From the NCBI GenBank assembly GCA_037176705.1, contig CM073887.1:90034348-90098347 (forward strand): DNA of 64,000 nt, given 5' to 3'. This DNA comes from Molossus alvarezi (lineage: Eukaryota > Chordata > Mammalia > Chiroptera > Molossidae). Numbering within the stretch: the stretch's first letter is position 1; each line of letters starts with the position of its first letter. The notes under the pieces were generated by a model. The model was not told where the DNA came from and ran no database searches. It saw only the letters and a list, made by a program, of their open reading frames with translations. This document shows, in pieces, positions 58,101 to 64,000 of this stretch. A program made the position numbers and the translations under genes.

Positions 58101-58985
58101 CCGCATGATAAGACAACCTCTAGGAGCCTCAGTTTCTTCATCATATCTGTCCTGTCCATCACATGAGATGATGGATAAAGAAAACACAAGAAGAATAAAG
58201 GTATTGTGAAATCCCCCCAGCAGCACAAGGAGCAGCTGGCCCAGGCACAAGCAGTCCCAGGACTGGGGAGGAACCTTCTTTCTTGTCCTTACCCTGCCAG
58301 GAGCCCAGATTCCTGAAGAACAATGCTGACGGGCAGCCTGAGGAGCAGAGAAGCACTGACCTCCTCCTGTGGGGCACAGACACCAGCTCCTGAGTGGGAG
58401 GTGGGGGAGGGGGCTGGGGAAGTTTTGCTTCCTGCCCCTGGAGTGACACATGAATCCATTCTACTTAGTGCCAGAGACCCCAACGTTCCTGTTGACTTGG
58501 GCCACTCCTCTTGACTCCTCTTGTCCCAGTAGTAGCCCCAGGAGGGGGCTGACCCTGACCTCCGTAGAGGGTGGGAGTCTCCAGCTCTGAAGAGAGATTC
58601 CCAGGAAGTAGCTGTGTGTCTGAGTCCTGGGCGTCGGCTGCGGAGGATTAAGACCAGCTTCAGACCAACTGGGGTGGAAGGGAGCCTCTGGACACCCAGT
58701 TTAGTCTCCTTGCCTCGCCTGGTGGTACTGATCCCAGTTCTGAGTGGTATGACGGATATAGGGTTCCCTGTGTGAGGGTGCCTCTACAAAGAGGACTGTC
58801 TTCTGCCATTGGCCAGCTTGTTTTCCAGACTTCTGTAATGCCAACTCAGGAGAATGGGGACAAGAGTCTGAGCTGAAGCAGCAGGGGAGAGAGAGAGGGA
58901 CCTTTGCTGTGGATCATCAGCTCCTGGGCTGTCCTTTGAGGCAAAGCCAGAAGTTGGGCTCCTCCGAATCCCTGGGGGAGGGCTT
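58101..58985. other. Downstream intergenic
   Basis: GC-rich unique sequence. No gene or repeat recognised. Confidence 0.4.
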
Positions 58986-59019
58986 GTTAGAAGACAGATC
59001 ACCGGCCCCCGGCCCCCCG

Positions 59020-59110
59020 CAGAGGTTCTGACGCAGGTCTGCAGTGGGTGGGAATTTGCATTTCTAACGACTTCCCAGTGGTGCTGAGCTGATGCTTTAG
59101 TTCTAGGGAT
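59020..59110 (+). mobile_element. MER5-like fragment
   Basis: gaggttctgacgcaggtctg, ggaatttgcatttctaacga, cttcccagtggtgctg resemble MER5. Confidence 0.55.
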
Positions 59111-59458
59111 GGAGAGTCTGGGGAGAGGGGAATAAGTGAGGCTCTTGATTGATACAATAAACAACTGAGGGTGAAGGGGTCATGGATGGCAGGCGGAAGA
59201 GAGGAGGGAGCAGGAAGATAGGAAAATGCAGTGTTCCTTAAGCAATGCCAAGTCAATTTTGGAATTTCTTTGAAGTCTCTTTGAATACTATATCCAGTTG
59301 ACACCATCTTGGGAGTGATTCAGGCTACATGAACTTGCCCTAGTGTGTGGGGCCACTAGTGTGTGGGATTCTCTTCTTTGGGGGCCCACCTTAGGCTCAT
59401 CTCCAGGGTGCATCCCACTTCCCAGACCCTCAAATCATAGGTCATTCTGTTACTTTTT

Positions 59459-59718
59459 TTTTTTTTATCCTCACCCGAGGACATTTTTCTATTTTTTGTT
59501 CAGATAGAGTGGAGTGGGAGGGAGAGAGAGGAAGAGAGAGAGAGAGAGAGAGAGAGAAACATCAACATGAAAGGGACACATCGAGTGGCTGCCACCCACA
59601 TGACCAACCAGGGCCGGGGACAAACTGCAACTGAGGTTCGTGCCCTAGCAAGAACCGAACCTGGGTCTCTCTGGACCACAGGTCAATGCTCTAACCGCTG
59701 AGCCAAACCGGCCAGGGC
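59459..59718 (-). mobile_element. Ves SINE
   Basis: Antisense Ves. Perfect 16-bp duplications cattctgttacttttt at 59443-59458 and 59719-59734. Confidence 0.95.
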
Positions 59719-59734
59719 CATTCTGTTACTTTTT

Positions 59735-62235
59735 CTTGGAGTGTCCTCCTCCTGGCCAGACCAAGAGCTTCTCCGGGGAGAGAAGCATTTGCTGAGTTTC
59801 CTTTAATTGGGCCCACAGCCTCCAGAGCCCAGCTTCAGGTATGCACACTCCCTCCTCAAACTGGAGGAAGGCTCTGAGGCTTGGCGGGGTCCCCACAGTA
59901 CAAGGGAAAGGCCTCTGTGTCCCAGGTGAGATAGAATGTCACACAATTTCCGTTCAATCAGATTCAGACCTTTAGCCGGCTCTACACAGCTTTTAAGGAC
60001 ACTTTAAAAATAAGCCCTGAGTTGGAACAGACTCATCAAGCAGCACTATCTTAATGAAATCGCTTCCTGTTAATTTGAGTGTACAAAGTAAATGGTCCCT
60101 GACAACCTGGTGTCGCTGTGACGGTGCCCACATCCCAGGGATGGGCTGCCGGGAGCGGTCACTGGAGGGCTTCCCTGGGGAGCCGTGGCAGCTGTCCGAG
60201 GGGACCTGGTGGTTGCAGCAAAAGGTGCCCAGATTCATGTGTTGTCCCAGCCACACGTTCTCTGAGCAGCCATGGGCTCTCCACAGGGCCCACCTCTGTC
60301 TTCGTGTAGCTCTGGGTGTGGCGGGTCTACGAGTGAACAGATGATTAGCAGTCACCTCTGGAGACAAGCACAAGGCCCCGTGGAGGCCTGAGGGGTGGGC
60401 AGGCGCCGAGAACTAAAGGGCCAGTGAGGCTCTTGAGGAGGAGGACAGTTGGACCAAAGGGTACAGGGACTGACCAACAGCTCCAGGTAGAAAGTGTGAG
60501 ACAGAGAGTGGCCAGATAGGGGGCCAGGGGCTAGTGGGTGGCGTCACATACAATGCCCCTTCCTTTTTTGTTGCCATTATTTTATATATGGGTTGGGGGC
60601 CTTTGAAATTGATAATCAACACTCTCAGAGATGGAGGTGGTGGTGAGCAAGGTCGAGTATGGGAAAGGTCACAAGGACCCTTGAGGGGCTTTGTAAGCCA
60701 AGAGGAATCTGGCCTGGTAATCCAGGCAGGAGGAACACGTCCTTACCCTGGGCCCTGCAGCTTCAGGACACTGAGTGTGTGTATGGAGACAGCTGGCCCC
60801 AGGCACCTTTGCTGGGGGGTGTGCTGCCTGAGTGTGGCTTTGCTTGAACAGGCAGAACAAGAGGTCAGATAGCTCAGTAGGTGTCCCACATCTGTGGGGC
60901 TGCCTGTGGCTACAAGCCCAGCCTCAGGGCCTGGGCTGGGGCCTGGCGCTCCTCAAAGGACACATAGGACATGCAGGTACGTCGCCCATTCAAGCAGCAT
61001 CCTGTGAGGGAGGCCGAAGTACTTGGTGGGGGGGGTTCCTGGGGCTTGGAACCCTTGTAGCTTTCATACCAAGTCAAAGGGCCTTGGCTGAGGGTGTGGT
61101 AAGCCATGGTAAATGGCTAAGCTAGGACACAGCACAGGGTCTGATTTGCACTGTAGAGCAATCCTCTGTGTGGGGAGGGGAGGGCTGGCTGTCCTGAGGC
61201 CAGTTGGGTCACTGTGGAAAAGGAGCGTGGCTGGAGAGCACGGACAGGTTTCCGTGGTTAAGTGGGGCTCACATGTGCTCCGAGTAGAAGCAGAGGGAAC
61301 CTGTCCTTTAGGAAAAACACACGGCAAGCTGCCCACGCCATCCCTTCAGGGTGGCATCCGCAGCCACAGCACAGTAATCTGTTTAGGAGGCGCTTCTCTC
61401 CACAGCCCCAGCCCCTCCCACTCCTGGATTTGAGGGTGCTGGGACAAGGATTGAGGTTTGTTGGAGGCTAGGCCCTCCTGAGCAGGGAGGCGGTTTGACC
61501 TGACTCGGGGCCAGGCGGGCGCTGGTCTCTGAGCAACTCACTCAGACCACCGGCCACTTGTTGTCCTTGTCCAGCCAGGTTCCCTAGTTTCCAGCATTTG
61601 GCTAGAAAATGACTTTGGTTGAGGTTTCTCTGGAGGAGTCATCTTTTCTCTAAAGCAAGTGGGAACGAGGAATACGCTTGTCCTGGTCGCCAAGGAAACA
61701 GCCCGGGATGGTGGAGTCAGGATCTCCTGGTTGCCTTCCTAGTAAGAGGACCCAGGGGACAGCCTTTCCTGGGCCAGTCCTTCGCGTCTCTTCTGCGTGG
61801 CCATCTCTCTGTGCCCAGTGACCTACATTTGCTACCTGCCATTGGTAGTTTCTCTTCCTGGTGAAAACGTGGACTGATGTCCCTCTCACTGTGCTCTCTT
61901 GGGGGACAAGCCGGGCAGTGTTCAGGAGCTGTGGGGCTCTGGTGCCCACCGCATGCTATTCTGGAGCCAGTATCTTCTTACATCACAGACCGATTGGGTT
62001 ATGATTGAACTTTTCTTTCTTTCCAGCCCTATTTGGGTTAAAATGGCTCAGTTTACAACTTTACCACAAACACGGGCCCATGTGAAGACCTTGCTAGGGC
62101 CCGTCTGGGGCCCAGAGGAGGCTCGTGTTAGGGTGAGCCTGCCTCTGCCCTGGACCTCTGATGGGCCAAGGGCAGACCGTGCCCCTAAAAATGATGAATG
62201 ACCTGTTCTTGGCTTCGTTGTTACTAACACAATGT
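59735..62235. other. Downstream intergenic
   Basis: GC-richer unique DNA. No splice-bounded coding frame or known domain recognised on either strand. Confidence 0.4.
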
Positions 62236-62640
62236 CCCTGTGACAGTGGCTGCTGTAACGAGTACCGCACAAAGGGGCGTCCTCAGCAGAATCTATAGTC
62301 TCAGTTCTGGAGGCCGGAGGTGTGGAAGTGGGGTCCGATCTGCAGGTTGGCTCCTTCTGAGGGCTGTGAGGGGAAGCTGCTCAGGCCTCGCTCCAGGCTT
62401 CTGGAAGCTACCCGAGGCACTCCTTAGCTGTAGGTGGCCCTCTCCCTGTGTGGGTCTGTCTCTGTGTCCAAATTTTCCTTTTTTATAAGGACACCAGTTA
62501 TATGGGAGTAGGGCCCACCCTAATGAGCTCATTTTACCTTGATTAACTCTATAAAGACCCTATTTCCAATAAGGTCCCATTCTGAAGTACTGGGGGACTT
62601 CATTTTTTTTCTGAGGGGCCACAACTCGAACCATAGCATA
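62236..62640 (+). mobile_element. MLT1-type MaLR LTR fragment
   Basis: Sense: cagtggctgctgtaac, tcagttctggaggccgga, ttctggaagctacccg, ataaggacaccagttatatg, gggcccaccctaatgagctc, aataaggtcccattctgaag. An old solitary LTR without internal genes. Confidence 0.75.
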
Positions 62641-62784
62641 CCTTTTATATGTGGGCACCTCAGGGACCTCCATGGCTCTCATGCTCAGAGACGGGGTGAG
62701 CTGGCTGGGGGTTTCTGGGGTTGCAGGGGCTGGCCTGTCAGAAAGGGCCACTGAGCTATAAAGAAAGATCTCTCACCCTTTGAG

Positions 62785-63165
62785 ACAGCATGGAGGGACC
62801 TGGAGAGTGTTATGTTAAGCAAAATAAGCCAGTCAGAAAAAGACAAATATCATATGATCTCACTTATTTGTGGAGTCTAATGAAAAAAATAAGCTAATGA
62901 ACAAAATAGATCCAGAGACGTGAAAATAGGGAACAGAGGGAAGGGGGGTGGAGGGCGGGATTTGCATGGAGGGTTATACCTGGTGCTCTGGAATGCCCTG
63001 GGCCACGTGCAGGGGGCCTGGGAACCAAAGAAGTTACCACATATATGTGCAACCAATGGACACAGGCAGCAGTGTGGCGAAGCAGAGGTGTCGATGGGGA
63101 AGAAAAGAGGGTCATCTGTAATATTTCCAACAATAAAGATAAATTTAAAAGAAAAAGAAAACAAA
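62785..63165 (+). mobile_element. L1 3' end with an inserted inverted segment
   Basis: Sense: agcatggagggacctggaga, gttaagcaaaataagccagt, gatctcacttatttgtgg, then ccaatggacacaggcagcag and aacaataaagataaatttaa with an A-rich tail. A 64-bp block at 62961-63024 is repeated in inverted form at 63368-63432. Confidence 0.8.
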
Positions 63166-63367
63166 AAATGAAACTTCTAGAAAAGTAAAATAAAAAAGAA
63201 AGGGCCTCTGGGCTTGAGCAAAGATCTAAGATAGCTTTTTGAGAAATGTGGGCAGGGGCGCTTCACTTTCCCAGAGCCCGTTGCTGCATCCCTTCTACCT
63301 CCTCGCTTCCCACTTCCTGTGTGGGCAGTTGTGTGAGAAGGCGCCTGCGCAGAGCTGCACAGCTGGC

Positions 63368-63432
63368 TTCCCAGGCCCCCCTGCACGTGGCCCAGGGCAT
63401 TCCAGAGCACCAGGTCTAACCCTCCATGCAAA
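63368..63432 (-). repeat. Inverted copy of 62961-63024
   Basis: The reverse complement reads tttgcatggagggttagacc ... cctgggccacgtgcagg, with about two differences from the first arm. The loop is about 343 bp. Confidence 0.88.
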
Positions 63433-64000
63433 CCACACCTGAATGTACAAAAGTCCTGTCCTTGTCCTGTATAAGTGTGCCAACAGTCAGGCCGACCTGG
63501 GTTCTAGAAAGGTGGGAGGGGCCTAGTCTGCTGGTCTAGGTTTGAGTCACCCAAAGTATGAGTCACAGAGGGGAGGAGCGGGGAACCCCTTTACCTGTAC
63601 TCCAGGACTGGGTGGTCCCGGGGCCCTGGGGGCCTGTCCTCTGCTGCCAGGGTGCCTTGTTTTTTGTGCCAGGTCTTTTCTGCATGTCGTTCCTGGAGTT
63701 GCAGAGTAATTGCCAGGGCTCCGACTCCGAGTGTGGCCTTGACTTCAGAAATGTGGGGCAAAGGGCAACATCTGTATGGCAGATGTAGATCTTGAAGCAT
63801 TTATCATTTACCAGTAGCAGTTAAAGGCAAGGCTGGAATGGCACCCACACTTCCCAACCACAAGCCATACATTTACACTCTCAAACATCTGTTTTAAGAT
63901 CATAGCAGAGAGTGTTGGCTAACTGGCTCCTTTTTGTCCTGGACCCATTGGTTAGGCCCCATCAACTTTATTATAAATACTCAGGGATTTATTAGTAAAC
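63433..64000. other. Window end, intergenic
   Basis: No gene or repeat recognised. Confidence 0.4.

Noticed and set aside
62236..62640. Possible ERV with coding capacity
   Set aside because: Only a decayed MLT1-type LTR is visible; no gag, pol or env sequence is nearby.

Overview
The window is nuclear DNA from a vespertilionid (vesper) bat. About 45 copies of tRNA-derived SINEs match the Ves family: they have a tRNA-like head with A and B boxes, a TC-rich middle, and a tail ending in gtcctcgggtgaggat plus an A-run. Older pan-mammalian repeats (MIR, L1M, Tigger/MER2, MER5-like, MLT1) are also present. There is no prokaryotic gene, CRISPR array or operon. Species-level assignment is not possible by eye.

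The only protein-coding host gene is HSPA4 (Hsp110 family co-chaperone, also called APG-2), on the + strand. All 19 coding exons can be placed between 5192 and 50188. Every intron is GT-AG, the reading phase is continuous through all 18 junctions, and the product is 840 residues ending in the MDID tail, the same length I recall for the human protein. A CpG-rich TATA-less promoter lies at about 4400-5190. A long 3' UTR appears to run from 50189 to about 52,100.

Layout: 1-4400 is upstream flank with repeats. 4400-5300 is promoter plus exon 1. 5300-50,188 is the gene; the large introns (1, 4 and especially 7) are full of retrotransposons. 50,189-52,100 is the 3' UTR. 52,100-64,000 is downstream intergenic DNA with an antisense L1, one Ves SINE, MER5-like and MLT1 fragments, and a sense L1 3' end.

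The most unusual part is intron 7 (25,774-35,636). An old half-L1 (HAL1; ORF1 but no ORF2) in antisense orientation was hit three times at the same 13-16 bp target: first by a very short tRNA-only SINE, then by a POLR2K processed pseudogene, then by a young full-length HAL1 with a perfect 16-bp target-site duplication and an intact 306-codon ORF1. At the end of the same intron, exon 8 is followed directly by a Ves SINE whose 10-bp target-site duplication copied the splice donor. The gene therefore carries two identical donor sites 260 bp apart. I found no undescribed multi-gene system; the candidates for novelty are these retrotransposon-host events.
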